Below, in pieces: positions 1-7,286 of a stretch of 12,952 nucleotides of DNA. Position 1 is the stretch's first letter. Each line of letters opens with the position of its first letter. Under the pieces are notes generated by a model. It saw nothing but the letters and a program-made list of their open reading frames with translations. It was not told where the DNA came from and made no database searches. A program made the translations under genes and the position numbers. Source of the DNA: Candidatus Accumulibacter sp. UBA704 (GTDB lineage: Bacteria; Pseudomonadota; Gammaproteobacteria; Burkholderiales; Rhodocyclaceae); the NCBI GenBank assembly GCA_002304785.1, contig DBMG01000133.1, forward strand, positions 22,044 through 34,995, given 5' to 3'.

Positions 1-16
1 CGGTTCGGATTTCCGC

Positions 17-22
17 TATAAC
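17..22 (+). promoter_or_regulatory. Possible -10 element upstream of the PilZ gene
   Basis: TATAAC lies about 70 bases before the PilZ protein start and matches the sigma-70 -10 consensus at five of six positions. The matching -35 region would fall at or beyond the left edge of the window, so it cannot be judged. The first 94 bases hold no other gene that I can support; they could also include the tail of an unseen upstream gene. This is a weak call based on one hexamer. Confidence 0.2.
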
Positions 23-94
23 CCGTTGCGGATAGGCGTACAGCGCGTTTTCCGGTACAGTCTGCGGGAAGTAAGGCACGCTGGAAGGCGAGAA

Positions 95-1003
95 ATGCTG
101 AAATCACTGTTTGGCAAGAATTTGGGCTCTTCCAAGGAAGAACACGCCGGGCATGGCGCCGCGGCGAGGATCGATCCGAGCCGGGTCAGAACGCTGATCG
201 AGTTTTTCCCGATCGGCAAGAAACTGCGTTACTACCCTGAGTTCAACAAGGACATCGTCCTCGATACCCTGATCGTGGCCTACTGCGTCAATGGCCATTT
301 CGTCTATTCGCTGGAGTCGATCGAGACCGATGCCGACGGAACGCCGACCGCATTCGTGTCGGGCGAGAACGAAATCCGCATTCCTGCCTCCGGAATCAAG
401 CTGTTCCAGCTGCTGGTCCCCGATACGTCCGACCTGGAAATGAAACTCGACTATCTGCGCCGCGCGCAGATCAGCCGCCACGGGCAGTTCAGCAAGGGCA
501 ACTACATTTCGCTGATGTCCAACGCCGGAATCAAAGGCGTCTCGACCGTCGATACCGAGGTCGCCAAGCAGGTCGTCCTGCGTGACGGCCCCTACGCGCA
601 GATGAACATGGTCCTGCTCACTCCGGAATTGAACACGCTGTCGGTCACCGATCAGCGCAGGAAGCCGCGAACCAAGACCAACGTGCCGGTGACCGTGCTG
701 GTTCCGACCGAGAATTACTCGGGGCAGTGCACCATCGTGGACATCTCCGACGCCGACCTGCGCATCCGGCTGAACGAAAAAGGAGAAGCGATCCCGCCGG
801 TTTACAAGGGCGATGCGATGATCGTCGACATCCGGCTCGGCGAGGCCGAACGGCATTACTCGGTCAAGGGCTCGGTCATCCGGCGCTCGTCGGAAACCTG
901 CGTCATCCGGCTGGATGGGCAGATCCGCGACGGGCGGCTGTTCCCGTTCAGCCCGCTCGACCTGCTGGAACTCAAGGCCGGCCTGCTCAATTACGGCAAA
1001 TAG
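95..1003 (+). CDS. PilZ-domain protein, probable c-di-GMP-responsive regulator
   Basis: A soluble protein of 302 residues with no signal peptide or membrane segment. The C-terminal third (about residues 185-295) looks like a PilZ domain, the family that binds cyclic di-GMP and controls motility, adhesion or polysaccharide synthesis. The RxxxR arginine motif is at R188-R192 (RRKPR), and the second motif begins D216-I-S218. The glycine that normally ends the DxSxxG motif is replaced by aspartate at 221, so binding may be altered. The N-terminal 180 residues (beginning around FFPIGKKLRYYPEF) are not a domain I can name; they may play the role of the YcgR N-terminal domain. The ATG at 95 is chosen because GGAAGG lies 6 bases upstream (83-88); an in-frame TTG at 26 would add 23 unconvincing residues. 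The 3' end overlaps the convergent glycosyltransferase gene by 13 bases. Confidence 0.8.
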   Translation: MLKSLFGKNLGSSKEEHAGHGAAARIDPSRVRTLIEFFPIGKKLRYYPEFNKDIVLDTLIVAYCVNGHFVYSLESIETDADGTPTAFVSGENEIRIPASGIKLFQLLVPDTSDLEMKLDYLRRAQISRHGQFSKGNYISLMSNAGIKGVSTVDTEVAKQVVLRDGPYAQMNMVLLTPELNTLSVTDQRRKPRTKTNVPVTVLVPTENYSGQCTIVDISDADLRIRLNEKGEAIPPVYKGDAMIVDIRLGEAERHYSVKGSVIRRSSETCVIRLDGQIRDGRLFPFSPLDLLELKAGLLNYGK

Positions 1004-2064
1004 GAAGCAATCAGTTCGGCGGCCTCGGCCGCTCCGTCGGGACGAGGGACGGCAGGTCGGCTTTGTTGCCACAGTTGCTCCAGCGCCGACTGCATCCTGC
1101 CGCTCATCAATTCCGCCTCACTGATTTCCGCGCAACGGGCATTCTTCGCCAGCCAGTCGATCAGGCAGTCCTGCTCCGGCCAATCGTCCCGCCGCACATA
1201 CAGCACCGGAGTGCCGTTGCACGCGGCTTCGGTGAAGGTACCGTAGCCCGGTTTGGTGAGCACGGCGTCGACGCTGCGCAGCAGATCGGTGAAGTTCATG
1301 CACAACGGTTCGAGTGCAGCCATGTCGCCGCGCGCAATTTCCCAGCTTTCCGGGACCAGCCAGCGCAGCCCCGGCATGACTGGCCAGCGGGCAGCGTTCA
1401 GGTTCTTGTCGAAGCCGCCGAAGGCCACCAGCACGATGCGCTCTTTCGGAGCCGCACCCAGCTGCGCTACCAATTCCCCACGGCAGTCATGGCCAAGCGC
1501 GGCCACCGGCGCGATGCTCCGCGTGTTCGCCAGCTCAGGCATGGGCATGGCCGGCGTCAGGCGCAGGAAGCACTTGGCGCCGCGATAGGCGGCCAGGATT
1601 TCCTGATGAATCGTTCGCGCCCACGGCTCCTGGCCGAAGACGTGGTCAAACAGGTCTGCCCAGTTCAGCGAACACATCGACAGTGCCGGAACGCCCAGCG
1701 CAGCCGCCCCTGCCAGCGGCAGATAGGCCACGTCGGTGAGCACCAGATCGGGAGCCAAGCGGCGCAATGATCCCGCCTCGTCCGCAACGCGCTCGGGCCA
1801 GTCTCCGTGCCAGTTGCGGTAGGCATTGGCCGTGGCTGCGTGATCGATGCGCACGGCGTCGAGCATGACAAAGCCGAAATCACTGCGCCCGACGAGATGC
1901 TCGAACGGAGCGGCGATACGCGCTCGCATTTTTTCCGGCGGCAGGCCGGAGCGAATGGTCAGTCGCAGTTCAGGGCGGATGCGCGCCAGTTGGTTAAGAA
2001 TCGGCGCGACCTGCGCCAGATGGCCGAAGCCGTGGGAGGAGATGTCGACAAACAGATGCGCCAT
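991..2064 (-). CDS. GT-B-fold glycosyltransferase-like protein
   Basis: A protein of 357 residues resembling the MurG/YjiC-type GT-B glycosyltransferases, which move a sugar from a nucleotide donor to an acceptor. The N-terminus carries a glycine/histidine loop HGFGH at residues 11-15 after a first beta strand, as expected for the acceptor-side Rossmann domain. The C-terminal half carries TKPGYGT at 270-276 followed by E279 and a GTPVLYV strand, which resembles the donor-binding GG-GT-xxE region of MurG. No signal peptide or membrane span is seen, so it should be cytosolic. Sugar and acceptor cannot be told from sequence. The gene starts 11 bases after the trhP stop, so the two are probably cotranscribed. 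The ATG at 2064 has only a poor ribosome site, but the text from that Met fits the family start well. An upstream extension to 2130 would overlap trhP and looks spurious. Confidence 0.72.
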   Translation of the reverse strand: MAHLFVDISSHGFGHLAQVAPILNQLARIRPELRLTIRSGLPPEKMRARIAAPFEHLVGRSDFGFVMLDAVRIDHAATANAYRNWHGDWPERVADEAGSLRRLAPDLVLTDVAYLPLAGAAALGVPALSMCSLNWADLFDHVFGQEPWARTIHQEILAAYRGAKCFLRLTPAMPMPELANTRSIAPVAALGHDCRGELVAQLGAAPKERIVLVAFGGFDKNLNAARWPVMPGLRWLVPESWEIARGDMAALEPLCMNFTDLLRSVDAVLTKPGYGTFTEAACNGTPVLYVRRDDWPEQDCLIDWLAKNARCAEISEAELMSGRMQSALEQLWQQSRPAVPRPDGAAEAAELIASYLP

Positions 2065-2075
2065 CGAATAGCGGC

Positions 2076-3365
2076 TCAAACAAACCGCGCCAGCAGGGCG
2101 CCCGACAGTTCTTTGGGCAGCGGAATCCATACGCGATGGCCGTTGCCCGGTGCCACGGCGATCGGCGCGCCTTCGCCGCTTTCCATCCCCTCCAGCACCA
2201 CTTCGAAGTTACCCGACGGATGGATGACTTCCAGGCAGTCGCCGACGGCGAAACGGTTCTTGACGTCGATTTCGGCGAGACCCCGTTGCGCGTCCCAGCC
2301 AACGACATCGCCGACGTAAAGGCTGCGGCCGGACTCTGAATGGCCGCGCAGGTAATTCTGCATTTCCGAGTCATGGTGACGCTGGTAGAAGCCATCGGTG
2401 TAGCCACGGTTGGCCAAGCCGTCCAGCTCGCCGAGCAGGCGCGGGTCGAAGGGGCGACCGGCGACGGCATCGTCGATGGCCCGGCGATAGACCTGCGCGG
2501 TACGCGCCACGTAGTACGGGGATTTGGTGCGGCCCTCGATCTTCAGCGAATCGACACCGATCTCGACGAGGCGCTGGACGTGCTCCAGCGCGCGCAGATC
2601 CTTCGAATTCATGATGTAGGTGCCGTGTTCGTCCTCCTCGATCGGCATCAGTTCGCCGGGACGTTCCTGCTCCTCCAGCAGCCAGACCTTGCGCGCCGGA
2701 TGCGTGTCGCCGCTGGCGTCTTCCTCGGCGTCCTTGATCTTGTAGTCCCAGCGGCAGGAATTGGTGCAGGTGCCCTGGTTCGAATCACGCCGGTTGAAGT
2801 AGCCGGAAAGCAGGCAGCGCCCGGAGTAGGCGACACACAACGCACCGTGCACGAAAACCTCCAGCTCGATGTCCGGGCATTCCTGGCGGATTTCGGCGAT
2901 TTCCTCGAGCGACAGTTCGCGCGACAGGATGATGCGCGAGACGCCGAGCTTTCGCCAGAAGCGCACCGCGGCAAAATTGACGGTATTGGCCTGTACCGAC
3001 AGATGCACCGGCATCTCCGGCCAGCGTTCGCGCACCAGGTCGATCAGGCCGGGATCGGCCATGATCAGCGCGTCCGGCCCCAAGGCAACGACCGGCTCCA
3101 TGTCGGCCAGATAGGTGCGCACTTTGGCGTTGTGCGGCAACACGTTGCTGACCAGGTAAAGCAGCTTGCCGCCGCCGTGCGCCTCGGCAATGGCCTGGCC
3201 GAGCTTGTCCAGGCTGCCGAATTCGTTGTTGCGCACGCGCAGGCTGTAACGCGGCTGGCCGGCATAGACGGCGTCAGCGCCGAAGGCGAACGCATTGCGC
3301 ATCATGGCCAGGGAACCAGCAGGGGCGAGCAACTCGGGGGAAAGACGAACTGGCATCGGGGGCAT
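2076..3365 (-). CDS. trhP: TrhP-like U32-family tRNA hydroxylation protein (YegQ type)
   Basis: About 429 residues, close to E. coli YegQ/TrhP (about 450). The family is listed as peptidase U32, but TrhP is known to be needed for prephenate-dependent 5-hydroxyuridine formation at tRNA position 34. The U32 signature is complete: E169-V-F-x2-G-A-L-C177-x4-G-x-C184-x-L-S187. Two further cysteines, C200 and C204, follow in GTCTNSC; together the four fit the iron-sulfur cysteine set inferred for this family. The N-terminal barrel (about 8-290, starting SPELLAPAGS) and a smaller C-terminal beta domain (about 320-425) are both present, so the gene is intact. The length and the LSPELLAPAG start fit TrhP better than the larger RlhA. 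Three starts are possible: TTG at 3377, ATG at 3365 (chosen) and ATG at 3356; none has a strong ribosome site. It heads a likely two-gene operon with the glycosyltransferase and is divergent from rng. Confidence 0.87.
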   Translation of the reverse strand: MPPMPVRLSPELLAPAGSLAMMRNAFAFGADAVYAGQPRYSLRVRNNEFGSLDKLGQAIAEAHGGGKLLYLVSNVLPHNAKVRTYLADMEPVVALGPDALIMADPGLIDLVRERWPEMPVHLSVQANTVNFAAVRFWRKLGVSRIILSRELSLEEIAEIRQECPDIELEVFVHGALCVAYSGRCLLSGYFNRRDSNQGTCTNSCRWDYKIKDAEEDASGDTHPARKVWLLEEQERPGELMPIEEDEHGTYIMNSKDLRALEHVQRLVEIGVDSLKIEGRTKSPYYVARTAQVYRRAIDDAVAGRPFDPRLLGELDGLANRGYTDGFYQRHHDSEMQNYLRGHSESGRSLYVGDVVGWDAQRGLAEIDVKNRFAVGDCLEVIHPSGNFEVVLEGMESGEGAPIAVAPGNGHRVWIPLPKELSGALLARFV

Positions 3366-3386
3366 GGAGCTTTTCAAAGGAACGGG

Positions 3387-3392
3387 TAGAAT
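3387..3392 (+). promoter_or_regulatory. Weak -10-like hexamer for rng
   Basis: TAGAAT sits in the 72-base divergent gap between trhP and rng and matches TATAAT at five positions. It would place a transcript start near 3399 and give an untranslated leader of about 40 bases. The -35 position, 16-17 bases upstream, reads TGGAGC or ATGGAG and is a poor match. On the minus strand the same gap has a TAAAAT hexamer (3407-3412) that could serve trhP, again with no convincing -35. Confidence 0.28.
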
Positions 3393-3437
3393 GCGGCAAC
3401 CCTTGGATTTTAACCGTTTTCCCTGAATTGGCCGTTC

Positions 3438-4904
3438 ATGTCAGAGTCCTTTCCCGAAGATATCCTGATCAACTTCACCCCGCAGGAAACGCGCGTCGCC
3501 GTCATGTACCAGGGCGTGGTGCAGGAACTGCATATCGAACGCAACGCCAGCCGGGGGCTGGTCGGCAACATTTACCTCGGCCGTGTCGTGCGCATCCTGC
3601 CCGGAATGCAATCGGCATTCGTCGACGTCGGCCTGCAACGCACGGCGTTCCTGCACGTCGCCGACATCTGGGAGACGCGCAGCCCCGGCGAACCGGCGCG
3701 ACCGATCGAGCGAATCCTGCACGAGGGCCAGAGCGTTCTCGTGCAAGTCATCAAGGATCCGATCGGCACCAAGGGCGCGCGGTTGTCCACGCAAATTTCC
3801 TTAGCCGGCCGCATGCTGGTTTATCTGCCGCAGGAAAAGCACATCGGCATTTCCCAGCGCATCGAGAACGAGAGCTACCGCGACGCGCTGCGCGAGCAGA
3901 TCGGCCGGCTCGTCTCAAACAGCGAGCAGGGCGGCTACATCGTGCGGACGATGGCCGAAGGCGCGACCGACGAAGAACTGGCCAACGACATCGAGTACCT
4001 GCGCAAGCTGTGGTACGACATCCAGGCCGAATCGAAGAAGATCGCGCCGCCCGGACTGCTTTACCAGGAGCTGTTTCTCGGTCTGCGCGTGTTGCGCGAT
4101 TTCGTCAACGCCAACACCATGCGCATCGTCATCGACTCGCGCGAGAATTTTCAGAAACTGTCGTCCTTTGCTTCCGAATACACGCCGACCGTGCTGCCGT
4201 TGCTCAATCACTACATCGGCGAACGTCCGCTCTTCGACCTCTATGGCATCGAGCAGGAAATCGAGAAAGCATTGGCCCGGCGCGTCGATCTCAAGTCCGG
4301 CGGCTATCTGATCTTCGACCAGACCGAAGCGATGACCACCATCGACGTCAATACCGGCGGATTCGTCGGGGTGCGCAACTTCGACGACACGGTATTCAAG
4401 ACCAACCTTGAGGCGGCCCAGGCGATCGCCCGCCAGCTGCGCCTGCGCAATCTGGGCGGCATCATCATTACCGACTTCATCGACATGGACAGCGAGGAGC
4501 ACCGCTCCGCCGTGCTCGACGAATTCAACAAGGCGCTGTCCAGCGACCACACGCGCCTGACGGTCAATGGATTCACCGCGCTCGGCCTCGTCGAGATGAC
4601 ACGCAAGCGCACACGCGAATCGCTGGCGCACGTCCTGTGCGAGCCATGCCCGACCTGTAGCGGCCGCGGCGAGGTCAAGACGGCGCGTACCGTGTGTTAC
4701 GAAATCCTGCGCGAACTGCTGCGCGAGGCGCGCCAGTTCAACGCGCGGGAATTCCGCATCCTCGCCAGCGTCCCGGTCATCGACGTCTTCCTCGACGAGG
4801 AGTCGCAGGGGCTGGCCATGCTTTCCGACTTCATCGAGAAGCCCATTTCGTTGAAGGCCGAAACCAGCTATTCACAGGAGCAGTACGACATCGTTCTTTT
4901 GTAG
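3438..4904 (+). CDS. rng: Ribonuclease G
   Basis: RNase G of 488 residues, nearly the same length as the E. coli enzyme (489). It is a cytoplasmic endoribonuclease that cuts AU-rich single-stranded RNA, matures the 5' end of 16S rRNA and degrades some mRNAs. In order: an S1 RNA-binding domain (about 38-128, with GNIYLGRV and the FVDVG strand); a 5'-monophosphate sensor with R170-T171 in YIVRT; the DNase I-like catalytic domain with metal-binding D303 (in IDVNTGG) and D346 (in TDFIDMD); and the zinc-link C404-P-T-C407. D303, D346, C404 and C407 carry the same numbers as in E. coli RNase E. The protein ends in the usual RNase G tail (SQEQYDIVLL) and lacks the long RNase E scaffold region. No good ribosome site is visible before the ATG. 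maf, often found just upstream of rng, is not present here. Confidence 0.96.
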   Translation: MSESFPEDILINFTPQETRVAVMYQGVVQELHIERNASRGLVGNIYLGRVVRILPGMQSAFVDVGLQRTAFLHVADIWETRSPGEPARPIERILHEGQSVLVQVIKDPIGTKGARLSTQISLAGRMLVYLPQEKHIGISQRIENESYRDALREQIGRLVSNSEQGGYIVRTMAEGATDEELANDIEYLRKLWYDIQAESKKIAPPGLLYQELFLGLRVLRDFVNANTMRIVIDSRENFQKLSSFASEYTPTVLPLLNHYIGERPLFDLYGIEQEIEKALARRVDLKSGGYLIFDQTEAMTTIDVNTGGFVGVRNFDDTVFKTNLEAAQAIARQLRLRNLGGIIITDFIDMDSEEHRSAVLDEFNKALSSDHTRLTVNGFTALGLVEMTRKRTRESLAHVLCEPCPTCSGRGEVKTARTVCYEILRELLREARQFNAREFRILASVPVIDVFLDEESQGLAMLSDFIEKPISLKAETSYSQEQYDIVLL

Positions 4905-4968
4905 TCTCGCCGGAATCTCGGCCCTTGTTTGAATCAGGAACGCCATACCCCAGTACGGAAAGTCATTC

Positions 4969-6591
4969 ATGAAGATCAACTTGCCAGTGACTCAATCCGA
5001 GATTCCCTTCCCGAAGGGGCGCTATATCGTCTCGCGCACCGACCTGAAGGGCATCATCACCCATGTAAACGACACGTTCGTCGACGTCAGTGGTTTCTCG
5101 CGCGAGGAGTTGATCGGCAAGAACCACAACATCGTGCGTCATCCGGACATGCTGCCCGGCGCTTTCGCCTGGATGTGGGACACCATCAAGCAAGGTCGCC
5201 CCTGGCATGGCGTGGTCAAGAATCGCGCCAAGAGCGGCGACCATTACTGGGTGGACACCCTGGTCGTTCCCGTCCTGAAAAACGGAGCAGTCAGCGGTTA
5301 CATGTCGGTGCGCTCCGAGCCGACCCGCCAGCAGGTGGCCAGAGCGGAGGATTTTTACCAGAAGCTCAAGGACGGCCGCGCATCGATTCCCAGGACGCCG
5401 TTGCTGCAACGGATCTCCCTCAAGACAAAGTTTTACGGGCTGCTGTCATTGCTGATCGCCATGCAGATCGCCGGCGGCGTGGCGCATCTGTTCGCGCCGG
5501 CGCTCGGCCTGTCCACCGCCGGCGCCAACCTGCTGCTGCCAACGTTCTGGGGCGCCAGCATCATGGCCAGCGCGGCCCTGCTGCTGACGCAGCGACAGGC
5601 ACTCGGGGTCATGGACCGCATCGTCGGCCGGATGCAAAACATCATCGAGGGCCGTCTCACCGATGCCATCCCGCTCACCCGCGAGGATGAACTTGGCCGG
5701 CTCAACGACGCACTGGTCATCATGCAGACGCACCTCAAGGTGATGATGTCGGAAATCGTCGAGGCAGCCAACCTGATCGGCGACAGCGCAGGGGCGCTGA
5801 ACGCCGAAATGGAACAGACGCGCCAGGCCACCGAACAGCAGTCGGGCGCTGTGACGCGCATCGCTTCGGCAGTCGAGGAACTGGTCACTGCCGTTGATGA
5901 TATCGCCGACAACGCGCAGAAGGCGGAGCACGCGGTGGAGGCTTCGCGCAGCCTGCTTGGCCAAGCCACCTTGAGCATGCAGGACAGCCAGGCGGCCACC
6001 TCGAATGTGGTCACGACTGTCAGCGCGGCGGGCAGGACAATGGCCGACCTGTCACGATCGATCCAGTCCATCGAGAAGATCACCCAGGTCATCCACGGCA
6101 TTGCCGACCAGACCAATCTGCTGGCACTAAATGCCGCCATCGAGGCCGCACGGGCCGGCGAATCGGGACGCGGCTTTGCCGTCGTGGCCGACGAGGTACG
6201 CAAGCTGGCCGAGCAGTCCGCGCGGCAGACAGCGGAAATCGCGGCCAGTGTCCATGACATCCAACGCGTCACGCAGCAGGCGCTGAGCACCATGGAATCG
6301 GCCGGCGAACACGTCACGACCACGGACTGTGCCGTGCAATCGGCGCGTTCGGGGCTCGACTCGGTAGCCAGCAACGGCGACGCCGTGGCGCAAATCGCAC
6401 GGCAGATCGCCGACGGCACGCGCCAGCAGTCGTCCACCGGAACCGAGATCGCCGGACAGGTCGAGGGTATCCTCGGCGGCATCTCCAAGACCAGCTCGGC
6501 CATTTCCGAAGTCACCGAACGGACCGTGCTGATGCGCACGGCCGCCAAGCAACTGCGTTCGCTGGTTGCGCATTTCCGTTACGCCCGTTAG
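4969..6591 (+). CDS. aer: Aer-like PAS methyl-accepting chemotaxis (energy taxis) receptor
   Basis: A 540-residue membrane chemoreceptor with the plan of E. coli Aer, which senses cell redox state through FAD and signals to CheA/CheW. The N-terminal PAS domain (about 10-120) keeps the Aer FAD-pocket residues at the same numbers: N34, R57, H58, D60 (in VRHPDM), W70 and W79, plus the KNR-x2-GDHYW block at 84-94. There is no N-terminal signal. Two hydrophobic stretches at about 156-176 and 187-207 form a membrane hairpin with a very short loop, so PAS and signalling domains both face the cytoplasm. A HAMP-like segment follows, then the coiled signalling domain with the hallmark hairpin tip at 378-418 (IADQTNLLALNAAIEAARAG). 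There is no C-terminal CheR/CheB docking pentapeptide; the end is HFRYAR. Ribosome site GGAAAG at 4957-4962 supports the start. It is probably cotranscribed with the downstream lipoprotein gene. Confidence 0.92.
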   Translation: MKINLPVTQSEIPFPKGRYIVSRTDLKGIITHVNDTFVDVSGFSREELIGKNHNIVRHPDMLPGAFAWMWDTIKQGRPWHGVVKNRAKSGDHYWVDTLVVPVLKNGAVSGYMSVRSEPTRQQVARAEDFYQKLKDGRASIPRTPLLQRISLKTKFYGLLSLLIAMQIAGGVAHLFAPALGLSTAGANLLLPTFWGASIMASAALLLTQRQALGVMDRIVGRMQNIIEGRLTDAIPLTREDELGRLNDALVIMQTHLKVMMSEIVEAANLIGDSAGALNAEMEQTRQATEQQSGAVTRIASAVEELVTAVDDIADNAQKAEHAVEASRSLLGQATLSMQDSQAATSNVVTTVSAAGRTMADLSRSIQSIEKITQVIHGIADQTNLLALNAAIEAARAGESGRGFAVVADEVRKLAEQSARQTAEIAASVHDIQRVTQQALSTMESAGEHVTTTDCAVQSARSGLDSVASNGDAVAQIARQIADGTRQQSSTGTEIAGQVEGILGGISKTSSAISEVTERTVLMRTAAKQLRSLVAHFRYAR

Positions 6592-6608
6592 CGGCTATAT
6601 TGGGAAAC

Positions 6609-7109
6609 ATGCCGACACGCTCGACGATCATCGCTTGCGGACTGGCCATTTTCCTGGCCGCCTGCGGCAGCACGCCTCCGACTCCGGAACAGGCCACGCC
6701 CGCGTTATCGTCGCGCCCGGCCGGGCTTCCCGGCGTGGGGCACGAGATCGCGCTCTATGCGCTCGGACTGATCGACACCGGCTACCGCTTCGGGGGCAAG
6801 AATCCGGAGGCCGGCCTTGATTGCAGCGGGATGGTTTCCTACATATTCGGCCAGGCATCTGGCCTGAAACTGAACGGCAGTGCGGCCGACATCGCCCGCG
6901 CCGGACGGCCGGTCAGGCGCGGGGAACTGCGGCCGGGCGATCTCGTCTTCTTCAATACGCGCAACGCCCCGTTCACTCACGTTGGCATCTACATCGGCGA
7001 TGACCGCTTCGTCCATGCGCCGTCGTCGAACGGCCGCGTACGCATCGACCCGATGAACGCGCCCTACTACGCCCAGCGCTTCGACGCAGCACGGACGTAT
7101 TTCGACTGA
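6609..7109 (+). CDS. NlpC/P60-family lipoprotein, probable cell-wall endopeptidase
   Basis: A small protein of 166 residues. A short type II signal ends in the lipobox L16-A-A-C19, so the mature protein should be lipid-anchored in the envelope. The rest is a single NlpC/P60 domain, papain-like enzymes that cut peptide bonds in peptidoglycan stems. The triad is visible: C72 in DCSG, H124 in THVG and H136 in VHA; the spacing (52 and 12) matches MepS/Spr closely. By family it most likely cuts cross-bridge or stem peptides during wall growth; the exact bond is unknown. The gene begins 17 bases after the chemoreceptor stop, so cotranscription is likely although the functions look unrelated. The ATG at 6609 is chosen over a TTG at 6600; its GGGAAA (6602-6607) ends only 1 base before the ATG, which is tight. 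Confidence 0.88.
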   Translation: MPTRSTIIACGLAIFLAACGSTPPTPEQATPALSSRPAGLPGVGHEIALYALGLIDTGYRFGGKNPEAGLDCSGMVSYIFGQASGLKLNGSAADIARAGRPVRRGELRPGDLVFFNTRNAPFTHVGIYIGDDRFVHAPSSNGRVRIDPMNAPYYAQRFDAARTYFD

Positions 7110-7113
7110 CCTC

Positions 7114-7128
7114 CGGGGCGCGGCCCCG
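7114..7128 (+). terminator. Possible terminator hairpin after the lipoprotein gene
   Basis: A GC-only stem of 6 base pairs, CGGGGC (7114-7119) with GCCCCG (7123-7128), encloses a 3-base loop 5 bases after the lipoprotein stop. It is well placed to end the chemoreceptor-lipoprotein transcript. No run of T follows within 10 bases, so it may only slow polymerase, stabilise the 3' end, or mean nothing. Confidence 0.35.
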
Positions 7129-7207
7129 CGGACCGTGTCGTTCTTGCCGCCAGATTTCCGTCGTTGACACCCCGGCCATCGTCGGCGGCCCTTCAGTCAT
7201 GGAAATC

Positions 7208-7223
7208 TTTACACCATTTTTAC
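7208..7223 (+). promoter_or_regulatory. Candidate KdpE-type response-regulator site (TTTAC direct repeat)
   Basis: TTTACACCATTTTTAC holds two TTTAC half-sites starting at 7208 and 7219, 11 bases apart, which puts them on one face of the helix. OmpR/PhoB-family regulators bind such tandem direct repeats. The E. coli KdpE site before kdpFABC is also a T-rich TTTATAC / TTTACAC pair at 11-base spacing. The site is strikingly AT-rich against its surroundings and lies 63 bases before the KdpD-like kinase start, with the cognate KdpE-like gene downstream. GACAAT at 7235-7240 could be a -10 element for an activated promoter, but no clean -35 pair is seen. The assignment rests on pattern and position only. 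Confidence 0.45.
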
Positions 7224-7255
7224 TTTTGGAGCGGGACAATTCGCTTACCAAAAGT
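7222..7255. repeat. 8-base inverted repeat in the kdpD promoter gap
   Basis: ACTTTTGG (7222-7229) and CCAAAAGT (7248-7255) are perfect inverted copies 18 bases apart. The left arm overlaps the end of the TTTAC direct repeat. The repeat could be an operator for a dimeric regulator or an RNA hairpin in the leader of the kinase mRNA. Its arms flank the only plausible -10 sequence in this gap. Confidence 0.45.
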
Positions 7256-7286
7256 CGAAGGGCCGGCTCCGAACGCCGGGCACATC

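Noticed and set aside
104..1072. Open frame on the minus strand opposite the PilZ gene
   Set aside because: The text is Asp/Arg/Gln-rich without motifs. The plus-strand frame has a ribosome site and PilZ motifs.
3375..3377. TTG start for trhP
   Set aside because: It adds four residues not typical of the family and has no better ribosome site than the ATG at 3365. It cannot be fully excluded.
4909..4922. Hairpin GCCG-N6-CGGC after rng as a terminator
   Set aside because: Only a 4-base stem with a 6-base loop, followed by CCTTGTTT rather than a T run. Too weak to call.
5433..6548. Long open frame of 371 codons on the minus strand inside the chemoreceptor gene
   Set aside because: It lies antisense to a gene with clear PAS and MCP motifs, has low-complexity Ser/Ala/Arg-rich text and matches no family. 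It is a product of GC-rich codon bias.
7164..7286. Upstream extension of the KdpD-like kinase by 41 residues
   Set aside because: The added residues are not KdpD-like, and the stretch overlaps AT-rich repeats that look regulatory. The ATG at 7287 fits the membrane domain start.
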